This document shows positions 37,368 to 46,479 of a stretch of DNA of 64,000 nucleotides, piece by piece. The translations under genes and the position numbers were made by a program. The DNA lies in the NCBI RefSeq assembly GCF_041228105.1, contig NZ_CP166097.1:62001-126000 (forward strand), in the 5' to 3' direction. This DNA is from Pectobacterium aroidearum. GTDB lineage: Bacteria; Pseudomonadota; Gammaproteobacteria; Enterobacterales; Enterobacteriaceae. Under the pieces are notes generated by a model, which was not told the origin of the DNA, made no database searches, and worked only from the letters and a program-made list of their open reading frames with translations. Position 1 is the first letter of the stretch. Every line of letters starts with the position of its first letter.

Positions 37368-38972
37368 ATGAAGCAGAACTTTTCATTAGGTATTCGTGAC
37401 CTTTGGGATGAGCTGGTTACGCTCCAGCAGGCTGGCTTTTATTGGGTTAATATCGATCGGCAGGTTGATGCCGCATTATTTTGCCAGCAAATCATACACG
37501 TCCAGAATAATGACGCGAGAATGGCGTTAATAGGCTGTGGGGAGCGATCTGATTCGCTGCTGACAACGCTATTTTCTAATGAGATCAATGGTGCCGAAAA
37601 AAAACAATTATCTTGCTATATTTTGCCGGAAAATAAAGCCGCGCTGCTGAATTTAACCGATGATTTAATGCGTGCATTACGCCCCAAGAATCGCCTTCTG
37701 GTGCTTTATGCGCCGGCCAGCCTGTGGCGGGATATTTCGCCGGAAAGGCTGCAACGCTGGGTGGATGACACGGCAGCATGGCTGCATCAGCGCCAGTGTA
37801 CGCTGGTGGTCATCGGCCACAGCACCGGTGTGACCCGTCTGAGAAATATGCTGATTTCCCAACACCGCGGACTCTACGGTTTGGCGAGCCTGCAATGGCA
37901 GCAGGATCGTGCCCAGTATCTGGTGTCATGGTGGGCAACAGAAAGAGGCGTGCGGGCGAATCAGGTACAGATGCTGCAATCCGATAACGACGGCTGGTAC
38001 ATGCTGACGGAAGAGCAGTCCATCCTCACGCCGTCTCTGGATGACGATGGACTATTCCTGATAGAAAAGAGCGTGCTAGAAGGTGCGCCTGCGCTGTCAG
38101 AAAACTGGCAGTTGATGGACGACAACGCCATTTTGGTACAAACCGGCATGCTGACGCATGCGGCGACCCTCGTTTTTGCACTGAATCAGACCAGTCAGGT
38201 GGATACGCTCGTCAAGCAGGTTCATAGCCTGCGGCGCCAGCGTGGTGAATTGCTGAAGATTGTGGTGCGGGAAATGAAGCCCTGCCTGCGTGCCAGCGAC
38301 GAGCGTCTGCTATTGGCATGTGGTGCCAATATTATTGTCTCCCATTCCGAACCGTTATCCCGTTTTCTGGCGCGGATTGAAAGCGTGCAGGGGCAGCGTT
38401 TTACCAAGCATGTGCCTGTCGATGTTGAGGTCTTGCTGACCACCATGCGGCCGCTACAGATTAAGGGTTACCAGCCTCCAGAGACTTTTCGGCAGTCCGT
38501 GCAGATGTTGATTGATAGCACGCTCATGCCGGAAGGCAGCAAAGGCGTGCTGGTCGCATTGCGCCCCGTGCCGGGCGTACGGGCGGCGCAGGCGTTGACG
38601 CTCTGCACGCTGCGACGCTTTGGTGATGTCGTCACGATCGTGCAGGATCGCCTGTTTTTGTTCTTGTCCAATTGCCGTCTGAATGAGCTCGATATCGCGC
38701 TGAAATCTATTTTTCGCCTGCCAGTGAATGAAGTGTTCAGCAATCGGATTGTCTGGTCGCAAGATCTACAGATTCTGGCAGAAGTGAAATCGTTGGCTCA
38801 GGATGGCACGCCGGGTCAGGAGCAGCAGCTTAACGATTATGTTCAATTGCAGAAGGCCGAATCCGCACCGCGCGGCCAGACGCCGCGGCGTGAACCGATT
38901 GCGATTGATTTATTAAACCCTGATTTACTGCAACCTGATCTACTGGCTCGCGCGCCGGGAGAACCGTCATGA
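37368..38972 (+). CDS. bcsE: c-di-GMP-binding cellulose regulator BcsE
   Basis: A 534-residue cytoplasmic protein with the GIL c-di-GMP-binding domain; the RxGD signature is R417-F-G-D420 in LRRFGD, nearly the E. coli position. N-terminal degenerate receiver/ATPase-like domains are typical of BcsE. It binds c-di-GMP and promotes maximal cellulose secretion through BcsF and the BcsRQ complex. Overlaps bcsF by 4 bases (ATGA). Length close to the E. coli protein. Confidence 0.9.
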   Translation: MKQNFSLGIRDLWDELVTLQQAGFYWVNIDRQVDAALFCQQIIHVQNNDARMALIGCGERSDSLLTTLFSNEINGAEKKQLSCYILPENKAALLNLTDDLMRALRPKNRLLVLYAPASLWRDISPERLQRWVDDTAAWLHQRQCTLVVIGHSTGVTRLRNMLISQHRGLYGLASLQWQQDRAQYLVSWWATERGVRANQVQMLQSDNDGWYMLTEEQSILTPSLDDDGLFLIEKSVLEGAPALSENWQLMDDNAILVQTGMLTHAATLVFALNQTSQVDTLVKQVHSLRRQRGELLKIVVREMKPCLRASDERLLLACGANIIVSHSEPLSRFLARIESVQGQRFTKHVPVDVEVLLTTMRPLQIKGYQPPETFRQSVQMLIDSTLMPEGSKGVLVALRPVPGVRAAQALTLCTLRRFGDVVTIVQDRLFLFLSNCRLNELDIALKSIFRLPVNEVFSNRIVWSQDLQILAEVKSLAQDGTPGQEQQLNDYVQLQKAESAPRGQTPRREPIAIDLLNPDLLQPDLLARAPGEPS

Positions 38973-39187
38973 ACCTGCTTGATATTGTTCAACTGGTGTT
39001 ATTGAGCGCGGTCGTCTTCTTTACGCTTGGGTATCTGGCGCACCGTGTGATTCCTCACTGGCTTCAGTACTGGAAAAACAGGCTGCTGTCGCCGCGCTAC
39101 CTGCAACCTGCGAGCGTTTGGATGCGCAGCCCTTCTTCAACAAAGACGGTCTCAACCAAGCCGACTTCAGCAGAGACTAAAAAATAA
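38969..39187 (+). CDS. bcsF: Cellulose synthesis membrane peptide BcsF
   Basis: A 72-residue protein with one N-terminal membrane helix (LLDIVQLVLLSAVVFFTLGYL) and a short basic, Ser/Thr/Lys-rich tail. Position between bcsE and bcsG and the single-helix form identify BcsF (YhjT), which recruits BcsE to the membrane. It overlaps bcsE by 4 and is 1 base from bcsG. Confidence 0.88.
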   Translation: MNLLDIVQLVLLSAVVFFTLGYLAHRVIPHWLQYWKNRLLSPRYLQPASVWMRSPSSTKTVSTKPTSAETKK

Positions 39188-39188
39188 A

Positions 39189-40850
39189 ATGGACGAAAAA
39201 ACACGCTCGCAGCAACCGCATATGCAAAAACAGCAGAACCTATGGCGCTACTGGCGTGGGCTCGGTGCCTGGAATTTGTATTTCTTGCTGAAATTTGCCT
39301 TGTTATGGTTTGGCTACCTGAATTTTCATCCGCTGCTTAATCTGGTCTTTCTGGCCTTTCTGCTGTTCCCGATCCCCAACGTTACGCTGCACCGCTGGCG
39401 GCATATTATTGCTATCCCACTCGGTATCGGGCTGTTTTACCATGACACCTGGTTGCCGGGTATCAACAGCATTGTTAGTCAGGGAACGCAGGTCGCTGGC
39501 TTTAGCGCGTCGTATTTGCTGGAGCTGTTAACTCGCTTCATTAACTGGCAAATGGTCGGCGCGGCGGTGGTCATTACCGTGGCTTACCTGTTCTTCGCGC
39601 AGTGGATTCGTATTACGGTGTTTACCGTGGCGGCGCTGGCGTGGTTAAACATCGTCAATTTGGCAGGGCCTGCTGTTTCTCTGATGCCTGCGGCATCGAC
39701 GACGACGACCCCCTCGGCGGCGACTTCCCCAACGGGGGGAGATACGGCGTTACCTGAAGCGACATTACCGCCAACGAACGCGAACCTAACGGCTTACCTG
39801 AATCAGTTTTATACGCGAGAAAAAGCACGAACCACGGCGTTCCCTGCCGCACTGCCGCAGGATGCACAGCCTTTTGACCTCCTGATTATCAATATTTGTT
39901 CGTTATCGTGGTCGGATCTGGACGTGGCGCAGTTGGACAATCATCCGCTGTGGAAGAAATTCGATATCCTGTTCCGTCAGTTTAACTCAGCCACCGCTTA
40001 CAGCGGGCCTGCATCCATTCGCCTGCTGCGCGCAAGCTGCGGCCAGCAGTCCCACACTGATTTGTATCAGCCGGTGAATCAACAGTGCTACCTGTTCAGC
40101 AACTTGGTGAAGCTGGGTTTTGAAGAACAACTGATGCTCGATCATTCCGGCGTCTTTGGTAATTACCTGCGTGAAGTACGGGAAGAGGGCGATATTCAGA
40201 TCCCAATGCTGTCGCAGGAAGGCATTAGCCACCAGATTACCTCGTTCGACGGCGAACCGATTTATAACGATCTGGAACTGCTAAATCGCTGGCTGGGCGA
40301 GCGGGATAAAGCGACAACGACGCGTAACGCAACCTTCTTTAACCTGATCCCACTGCATGACGGCAACCGCTTTGTCGGCACCAACCAGTCGGCGGACTAT
40401 GCGCCACGCGCGAAGATTCTGTTTGACCAACTGGACGCGTTTTTTGATGTGTTGCAGAAATCCGGTCGCAAAGTGATGGTGGTGGTGGTGCCGGAGCACG
40501 GCGCGGCGCTGGCCGGAGATAAGATGCAAATGTCCGGGCTGCGCGATATTCCCAGCCCGAGCATCACGCATATTCCTGTCGGCGTGAAACTGTTTGGCCT
40601 ACAGGCTCCGCATCAGGGCAACGCGCTGGAGGTGACGTCGCCGAGCAGCTATCTGGCGATTTCGGAACTGGTGGCGCGAATGGTGGATGGCAAAGTGTTC
40701 ACCGCGCCTTCTGTTGACTGGCAAACGCTAACGAGCGCCTTGCCGCAAACGGAAGCGATCTCGGAAAATGAGAACGCTATCGTGATGCAATATCAGGGAA
40801 AACCCTACATTCGTCTGAACGGCGGAGACTGGGTGCCTTACCCGCAATAA
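39189..40850 (+). CDS. bcsG: Cellulose phosphoethanolamine transferase BcsG
   Basis: A 553-residue inner-membrane enzyme with four or more N-terminal helices (residues about 20-165), a Thr/Pro-rich linker, and a C-terminal alkaline-phosphatase-superfamily domain. It adds phosphoethanolamine from phosphatidylethanolamine to the cellulose. The Zn ligand C237 (NICSLSW) and nucleophile S272 (YSGPASIRLL) are 35 residues apart as in E. coli C243/S278, and VVVPEHGAAL is the late metal-ligand segment. Hence this locus likely makes pEtN-modified cellulose. Ends with a strong terminator. Confidence 0.92.
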   Translation: MDEKTRSQQPHMQKQQNLWRYWRGLGAWNLYFLLKFALLWFGYLNFHPLLNLVFLAFLLFPIPNVTLHRWRHIIAIPLGIGLFYHDTWLPGINSIVSQGTQVAGFSASYLLELLTRFINWQMVGAAVVITVAYLFFAQWIRITVFTVAALAWLNIVNLAGPAVSLMPAASTTTTPSAATSPTGGDTALPEATLPPTNANLTAYLNQFYTREKARTTAFPAALPQDAQPFDLLIINICSLSWSDLDVAQLDNHPLWKKFDILFRQFNSATAYSGPASIRLLRASCGQQSHTDLYQPVNQQCYLFSNLVKLGFEEQLMLDHSGVFGNYLREVREEGDIQIPMLSQEGISHQITSFDGEPIYNDLELLNRWLGERDKATTTRNATFFNLIPLHDGNRFVGTNQSADYAPRAKILFDQLDAFFDVLQKSGRKVMVVVVPEHGAALAGDKMQMSGLRDIPSPSITHIPVGVKLFGLQAPHQGNALEVTSPSSYLAISELVARMVDGKVFTAPSVDWQTLTSALPQTEAISENENAIVMQYQGKPYIRLNGGDWVPYPQ

Positions 40851-41202
40851 TCTCATCTCGTGACGTTATCGGGCAGGCGAGAAGCCTGCCCGATTCTTTT
40901 CCTGGCGTCGTCCGCTCTCTTCCGTCTGTTCCCGAATAGCCACACTGGCTTATGCAGGGGATATCCCCTATTCTGAGGCCGCGTTACTGCTGTTGCCGAG
41001 CGTCGCCTAGGATTAAGATGAAATCCCCCAGACATCAGCAGAAAACAGCGTTGAGGCGGTGATGAGCTGCCTTATACTAGTCGCCGCGCGTACCCGTGTT
41101 GCTGTGCGTAACGCGTGCGCGATTTCGCGTTGTGTATTCCTCACCTGTTTTATCTGGTGAGTCAGGTATTCAGGTCTGCATAAAGGTTGACGGAGAAAGC
41201 GC
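40851..41202. other. Gap between bcsG and the PdeK-like gene
   Basis: 352 bases holding the bcsEFG terminator at its left end and, by inference, the promoter of the next gene. A TATACT hexamer near 41074 could be a -10 element. I see no other feature. Confidence 0.4.
40870..40900 (+). terminator. Terminator of bcsEFG
   Basis: CGGGCAGGC 40870-40878 pairs perfectly with GCCTGCCCG 40884-40892, then TTCTTTT. Confidence 0.88.
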
Positions 41203-42387
41203 TTGCGGCTCAGACGTTCATTAACGATTAAACAGATGACAGCCGTGTCTGCCGTGGCATTGGTGACGATCAGCCTGTTTATCGTCATACAGCTCTTTCA
41301 CTTCGTTCATCAACGCCGTGAAGATTATGCCAGACAGCTGGAGAGCATCGCCTATTCCGTGCGCCAACCACTGACGGATGCGGTGCTGCAAGGGGAAGTT
41401 CAGCGGGCTGGCAATATTCTGGACAGCTTATTACCGGTTGCTTTTCTAAGCCGGGCAGATGTGCTGCTGCCGGATGATTTCCAGACGCTGCATGCGAATT
41501 TCCCGAAAGAACGTCCGGTGCCAGACTGGATCGCGCGGGTATTCAGGCTGCCGATCCGTATTTCTATTCCGCTCTATTCCCCACCGCAGACGCAGTACTC
41601 GGCACCGCTGGCACATCTGGTCTTGCAGGCGGATTCCTACCGGATGTATCAATTTATCGTCAGCACCTTTTCAACCATGCTGGCAACGTACCTGCTGCTG
41701 GCGCTGATTATGTCGATCGCCATTACCTGGTGCATGAACCGCCTGCTGATACACCCGCTGCGTGGGATTATTATCGAGTTACAGAATCTCCCGCCGGATG
41801 CCATGCTGCACCGTCCGCTCACGCTGCCGCCCTGGCATCATGATGATGAATTGGGCGCGTTGGTGCGCAGCTACAACCGCAATCAACAACTGCTGGAGCA
41901 ATCTCTTTCTGCCGGAACGGAAGGGGCGGGGTTACCGGATAAAGCGCATTTTATGCGACGCCTCGAACAGCGTCTGGCCGATGCTACTCCATTCAGCCTG
42001 CTGGTTTTCGGGCTTGATTCCTCAGCCAGCAAGCAGGGCGATATGGCCACGCTAGCTACGCAGCTTCGCGCGGTGATTGAGGAACAAAACGAGGCAGGGC
42101 TCACCTGTCTGGCACGTCTCGATTGTGACGAATTCGCTCTCATCGGGAAAACGCTGGGATCTGCCGGGCAAGCACAGGACTGGGCGCAAAACGTCATGCT
42201 GGCGATCAATCTGCCTTTTTTACCCGCGGACGCCCAGCCTGCACGGGCTGTCAGTGTGGGTATCCTCACCATTACCGATCCTCGGCCAGAGGCGGCGGCG
42301 CTGCTGTTGTCACAGGCGCGTTTTGCCATGCAGCTAGCGCGGCATGATAAGAAATGTGGTATTCATTGCCTCACCGCGCCTTCCTGA
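41203..42387 (+). CDS. PdeK/HmsP-like membrane protein lacking the EAL domain
   Basis: A 394-residue protein matching only the N-terminal two thirds of E. coli PdeK (YhjK): a membrane helix (about 14-33), a periplasmic sensor region (about 34-155), a second helix, HAMP (about 175-230), and a degenerate GGDEF domain in which the active-site signature reads DCDEF (residues 307-311). PdeK-type proteins also have a degenerate GGDEF but carry a C-terminal EAL phosphodiesterase; here the protein stops and no EAL coding sequence follows. Start is TTG at 41203 with GGAGAAAG upstream, and it aligns with the family N terminus (LTIKQM). Lies between bcsG and dctA as in E. coli. Catalysis is therefore unlikely. 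Confidence 0.85.
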   Translation: MRLRRSLTIKQMTAVSAVALVTISLFIVIQLFHFVHQRREDYARQLESIAYSVRQPLTDAVLQGEVQRAGNILDSLLPVAFLSRADVLLPDDFQTLHANFPKERPVPDWIARVFRLPIRISIPLYSPPQTQYSAPLAHLVLQADSYRMYQFIVSTFSTMLATYLLLALIMSIAITWCMNRLLIHPLRGIIIELQNLPPDAMLHRPLTLPPWHHDDELGALVRSYNRNQQLLEQSLSAGTEGAGLPDKAHFMRRLEQRLADATPFSLLVFGLDSSASKQGDMATLATQLRAVIEEQNEAGLTCLARLDCDEFALIGKTLGSAGQAQDWAQNVMLAINLPFLPADAQPARAVSVGILTITDPRPEAAALLLSQARFAMQLARHDKKCGIHCLTAPS

Positions 42388-42706
42388 TTCTTCACAGGTA
42401 ACGTAAATGTTACTTTTTGTGGATAGGTTTCCTGAAAGGCACTTTCCCCGTATGGCGGGGGGTTGTGCGCTTTTATAGGGGATTATCCTGCTGCAAAAAT
42501 GTGCATCTGTTACAAGTAAATTGCACTGATGTTTCTTTATAATTCTTGCTGACGTGATTCAGCTCTTGTTTTTAACCTGTCGTTCACAAACTAAACTTAT
42601 AAAACATTCTCAGCTTGTTATTGCAATGTTACTTTCCGGCGCAATCACAGGCGGCATTTTCGTACCCTATTCCCCTCCTGTGTTTTCCCCACCATAGGAC
42701 GTATGT
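42388..42706 (+). other. Gap before dctA
   Basis: 319 bases. It starts with a small hairpin (GTAAC 42398-42402 with GTTAC 42409-42413, then TTTTT) that may terminate the preceding gene, and must carry the dctA promoter. No EAL-domain remnant is readable in any frame. A loose CRP-like match near 42500 is too weak to call. Confidence 0.4.
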
Positions 42707-43999
42707 ATGAAAACATCAATTTTTAAAAGTCTTTATTTTCAGGTTCTTGCTGCCATTACGATAGGGATACTGTTGGGGCATTTCTACCCTCAACTTGGCG
42801 AGCAAATGAAGCCTCTGGGCGATGGGTTTGTTAAATTAATTAAAATGATTATTGCGCCGGTTATCTTCTGTACGGTGGTTACCGGTATCGCAGGAATGGA
42901 AAGCATGAAGTCGGTCGGTCGTACTGGTGCGGTCGCCCTGCTGTATTTTGAAATTGTGAGTACGATTGCGCTGATTATCGGTCTGGTCGTGGTCAACATC
43001 GTGCAGCCTGGCGCGGGCATGAACATCGATCCAAGTACGCTTGATGCGTCTGCGGTGGCGGTTTATACCCAACAGGCTTCGCAACAGGGTCTGATTCCGT
43101 TCCTGATGGACGTGATTCCGGCGAGTGTGGTTGGCGCGTTTGCCAGCGGTAATATTTTGCAGGTTCTGTTGTTTGCCGTGATGTTCGGCTTTGCATTGCA
43201 CCGCTTAGGGGCAAAAGGCAAAGTGATTTTTGACGTGATCGACAGCTTCTCCAAGGTCATTTTCGGCGTCATTAACATGATCATGAAACTGGCTCCGCTG
43301 GGTGCGTTCGGTGCAATGGCCTTCACCATCGGTAAATATGGTGTCGGTACGCTGGTGCAACTGGGGCAGCTGATCGCCTGCTTCTACATTACCTGTGTCC
43401 TGTTCATCTTCCTGGTGTTGGGAAGTATTGCTAAAGCGACCGGCTTCAGTATCTTCAAATTCATTCGCTACATCCGTGAAGAACTGCTGATCGTACTGGG
43501 TACGTCCTCTTCTGAATCCGTGCTGCCACGTATGCTGGAGAAGATGGAGAAGGTAGGTTGTAAAAAGTCTGTCGTCGGTCTGGTCATTCCTACCGGCTAC
43601 TCGTTCAACCTTGACGGTACCTCCATCTACCTGACGATGGCGGCGGTGTTTATCGCTCAGGCGACCAACAGCCACATGGATATCTGGCATCAGATTACTC
43701 TGCTGGTGGTGCTGCTGCTGTCCTCTAAAGGTGCAGCGGGCGTGACGGGAAGCGGATTCATCGTGCTGGCGGCAACGCTGTCTGCCGTGGGCCACCTGCC
43801 TGTTGCTGGTCTGGCGCTGATTCTGGGTATTGACCGCTTCATGTCAGAAGCCCGTGCGCTGACTAACCTGATTGGTAACGGTGTTGCGACTATCGTGGTA
43901 GCGAAATATTGCCGCGAACTGGATGAGAAGAAACTGGATGCTGAGCTGTCCGGTACGAATAAAAGCGACAACGCGGCCACGCCGACAGCGCAGTCATAA
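42707..43999 (+). CDS. dctA: C4-dicarboxylate transporter DctA
   Basis: A 430-residue DAACS-family symporter for aerobic uptake of succinate, fumarate and malate. It shows the HP1 serine-rich tip ([11 protein letters not shown]), the NLDGT cation-binding motif and the HP2/TM8 region, [23 protein letters not shown]. Eight helices and two re-entrant loops are as expected. Monocistronic between the PdeK-like gene and yhjJ, ending in a strong terminator. Confidence 0.95.
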
Positions 44000-44032
44000 T
44001 TCCTATAATCTCGGTATAGTTTTCTAAATCAG

Positions 44033-44069
44033 TTCCCTGCGGTGTTAAGACACCGTGGGGAATTTTTTT
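44033..44069 (+). terminator. Terminator of dctA
   Basis: CGGTGT 44040-44045 pairs with ACACCG 44050-44055, extended by TTCCC/GGGGAA, followed by seven T's. Confidence 0.88.
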
Positions 44070-44352
44070 GTCTGCGTACACATCGAACCAAACTGTTTCT
44101 CCCGCCTCCCTGACTCGCCATGAAACGTAAAAATATTGTTAAATATGACTATTTTTACCTTTTTTGCAGATTATTTCGCCTCATGGAGTGACATAGACAA
44201 AAGCGCGCGGTCTAAGGGAATGGTACACTTCGCGTCTTCAATTTTTTCCGTGATATATCCACGAGAGTGTGCGGTGGCAGACGCAAGGTCACCATAACGA
44301 TTAACAATAACCACATTATTATTATGTTGGATAGCTATGAGTAGGGGTTCAC
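44070..44352 (+). other. Gap before yhjJ
   Basis: 283 AT-rich bases holding the presumed yhjJ promoter. AGGGG sits seven bases before the yhjJ ATG. I see nothing else. Confidence 0.4.
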
Positions 44353-45870
44353 ATGCAGGGCACCAAAAAGGCGCTTTTCGTTGGTGGTTTGTTGCTGGCA
44401 GTGGTCAGCAGCAGCGTGCAGGCTGAAGCACTACAGCCCGATCCTGCCTGGCAGCAGGGTAAGCTTGATAATGGTTTTACCTGGCAGTTATTAACCACGC
44501 CACAGCGCCCCGGCGATCGGGTTGAGTTGCGCTTGGTGGTGAATGCCGGGTCACTGTTGGAAAACGCCCAGCAGGTAGGTTTTGCCCATTTTCTTCCTCG
44601 TCTGGCCTTGGCGCCCGGCGATAAACTGTCCGCAGCTCAGCGACCTTCCACGTGGATGAGCGATGCTAACGGCTCCCGCGTTCTGCCTCCGGCCATTATT
44701 TCGTACGATTTCACGTCGTATAACCTGAGCTTGCCGAATAATCGCCCCGAGCTGCTGAAAGAAGCGCTGACGTGGTTGGCTGAAAGCGCAGGGCAGATGA
44801 CGTTCGACGAAAAAAGCCTACAGGCGGCGCTGAAGGTGCCCGATCAGGTCGCAACCTTTCCGGTTAACCCACAGGATCCGAGCTGGCGCTATCGTCTGAA
44901 AGGCTCGCCTCTGCTGGCGCACGATCCTGCTCAGGACGTCAAACCGCCGTTAAATGGCGAGCAGCTCCAGCAGTTTTATAAAACCTGGTATACGCCAGAT
45001 GCCATGACGCTCTACATCGTTGGCCATGTGGATAACCGCAGCGTGATCGAGCAGATTGGCAAAGTCTTCTCCCCGCTGGAAGGGAAACGCGAAGCGCCAG
45101 CGCCCTTACCGACGTTAAGTCCGCTGCCGACGCAGGCGATCAGCCTGATGAATAACAACGTCCAGAAGGATACGCTGTCGTTGATGTGGGATGCGCCGTG
45201 GCACCCGATTCGTGAATCGCAGGCGTTGGTACGCTACTGGCTGGGTGATATGACGCGGGAGGCGATGTTCTGGCATTTGCAGCAGGTGCTGGAGAAGAGC
45301 CCGCAGAAGGGTAACAACCTCCGCTTCGACTGCAATGTGTTTTATACCCGTTCTCAGTGCGCGATCCATATGGACGTACCGAATAGCGAGGGCGTTGAGC
45401 CGGGCGTGACGTTTATGGCGCGTGAACTGGCGACGCTGCGTGAGAAAGGGCTGACACAGCAAGAGTTTGATTCGCTAATCGCGCGCAAGACGGACGAGCT
45501 GAACAAGCTGTTTGCTACCTATGCGCGTACCAGCACGGACATCCTGATGGATCAACGCCTGCGCTCCCAGCAAAACGGTGTCGTCGATATTGCTCCTGAG
45601 CAGTACCAGAAACTGCGTCAGAGCTATTTGTCCGCGCTGACGCTCGATATGCTGAATCAGGAACTGCACCAGCAGCTGGTACAGGATACAACGCTGATGC
45701 TGATCCAACAGCCCGGTGAGCCGGAAGCGAATATGAAGGCATTGCAGGAAGCTTACGATCGGATTATGACACCGGCGACCGAGCCTGCGGCCAGCGCCGC
45801 GACGGCTGCACCTGAAGGCGCCGTTCCAGAAGGAAAAAAACCGCAGGAAACGGCTCCCGCCGCTCAGTAA
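44353..45870 (+). CDS. yhjJ: M16-family pseudoprotease YhjJ
   Basis: A 505-residue periplasmic protein of the M16 (pitrilysin/insulinase) family. A signal peptide (residues 1-24, ends SSVQA) is followed by the two M16 halves. The zinc site HxxEH expected after GFAH is missing: the sequence reads GFAHFLPRLAL, so the second His and the catalytic Glu are absent. It should be a non-catalytic member, as reported for E. coli YhjJ. The last 35 residues are an Ala/Pro/Glu-rich tail. Position between dctA and kdgK is as in E. coli. Confidence 0.88.
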   Translation: MQGTKKALFVGGLLLAVVSSSVQAEALQPDPAWQQGKLDNGFTWQLLTTPQRPGDRVELRLVVNAGSLLENAQQVGFAHFLPRLALAPGDKLSAAQRPSTWMSDANGSRVLPPAIISYDFTSYNLSLPNNRPELLKEALTWLAESAGQMTFDEKSLQAALKVPDQVATFPVNPQDPSWRYRLKGSPLLAHDPAQDVKPPLNGEQLQQFYKTWYTPDAMTLYIVGHVDNRSVIEQIGKVFSPLEGKREAPAPLPTLSPLPTQAISLMNNNVQKDTLSLMWDAPWHPIRESQALVRYWLGDMTREAMFWHLQQVLEKSPQKGNNLRFDCNVFYTRSQCAIHMDVPNSEGVEPGVTFMARELATLREKGLTQQEFDSLIARKTDELNKLFATYARTSTDILMDQRLRSQQNGVVDIAPEQYQKLRQSYLSALTLDMLNQELHQQLVQDTTLMLIQQPGEPEANMKALQEAYDRIMTPATEPAASAATAAPEGAVPEGKKPQETAPAAQ

Positions 45871-45925
45871 AGTATTAAGGTCGTCGCCTTTCGGCGCGGC
45901 CTATACAAGAAGGTGATAAGCGAGA

Positions 45926-45952
45926 TACAAATTCGTCTGGAGCGAATTTGTA
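45926..45952. repeat. Perfect 10-bp inverted repeat
   Basis: TACAAATTCG at 45926-45935 and CGAATTTGTA at 45943-45952, 7-base loop. No T-tract follows, so it may be an operator, an RNA hairpin or part of a small repeat element. Confidence 0.7.
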
Positions 45953-45961
45953 CAGCCAGCT

Positions 45962-45996
45962 CACAAGCAACTTGAAGCATGGCGAGTATTGGTGGT
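45962..45996 (-). repeat. Copy 1 of a short dispersed repeat
   Basis: The minus-strand sequence AATACTCG, CAT, CTTCAAG, GC and GTG, read in that order, matches the block starting at 51838 with a few substitutions. This resembles a common intergenic repeat family of Pectobacterium and Yersinia, but that is from memory. Confidence 0.55.
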
Positions 45997-46222
45997 TGTT
46001 TAAATCCACAATACTACGCTGTGTATTCGGTGGCGTTTTTTATCACTAGGCTAACCGCTCTCAAGACTCCGTATAATAAAATACGGGATATCGTTCGTGG
46101 AACGTTAGCTTATGTAACCATTTATTTATAAAGCGGTTTTCAGGATAAATCCCGTTGTGAGCCCTTTTCTCCACCTCTATTATTCCCCCCGAGCGTCGTA
46201 ATAATGAATCGAGGTATAAAGC

Positions 46223-46384
46223 ATGAGTCGTACTCTTAAAGCTGCGGGGGTGATCGCTCTGATCGCCATGTTGAGTGGTTGCTTGTTCCCTCCTCCGGGA
46301 GGTGGCGGAGGTGGTGGTCGAGGCGGCGGCGGCCCGTTCGGCGGTTTCCAGGAACAACCGATTAACCAACCGGGGCCACGTTAA
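46223..46384 (+). CDS. Small Gly/Pro-rich lipoprotein (53 aa)
   Basis: A 53-residue gene below the usual length cut-off. The N terminus is a clear lipoprotein signal: basic start, hydrophobic core, and lipobox LSGC with C20 as the lipidation site. Residue +2 is Leu, not Asp, so outer-membrane sorting is predicted. After the Cys come FPPP and a glycine-rich run with Arg (GGGRGGGG), then FQEQPINQPGPR. GAGGT lies seven bases before the ATG, and a strong terminator follows. I know no family for it. A minus-strand frame over the same bases is less credible. Confidence 0.72.
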   Translation: MSRTLKAAGVIALIAMLSGCLFPPPGGGGGGGRGGGGPFGGFQEQPINQPGPR

Positions 46385-46432
46385 ACCTCAAATGACGATG
46401 TAAGGCAGAGTGTCCTGCTTTGTCTAGCAACT

Positions 46433-46454
46433 AAAGGCCGCAATAGCGGCCTTT
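46433..46454. terminator. Bidirectional terminator between the lipoprotein gene and kdgK
   Basis: AAAGGCCGC 46433-46441 pairs perfectly with GCGGCCTTT 46446-46454; flanking T/A tracts suit both strands. It serves the plus-strand lipoprotein gene and the minus-strand kdgK. Confidence 0.85.
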
Positions 46455-46479
46455 ATCTTATTATCACGCGATGTACGGT

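Larger units (their letters stand above)
45871..46222. other. Gap with hairpin and dispersed repeat
   Basis: 352 bases between yhjJ and the small lipoprotein gene. A GC-rich imperfect hairpin (AGGTCG...CGGCCT, about 45877-45902) lies just after yhjJ. A perfect inverted repeat and a dispersed repeat copy follow (separate entries). The lipoprotein promoter should lie at the right end. Confidence 0.45.

Noticed and set aside
42445..42470. Possible second hairpin before dctA (CCCCG/CGGGG)
   Set aside because: Short stem without a T-tract; not strong enough to call.
46061..46369. 102-residue minus-strand frame over the lipoprotein gene
   Set aside because: No RBS and low-complexity Ser/Thr/Ala sequence that mirrors the Gly-rich gene on the other strand.
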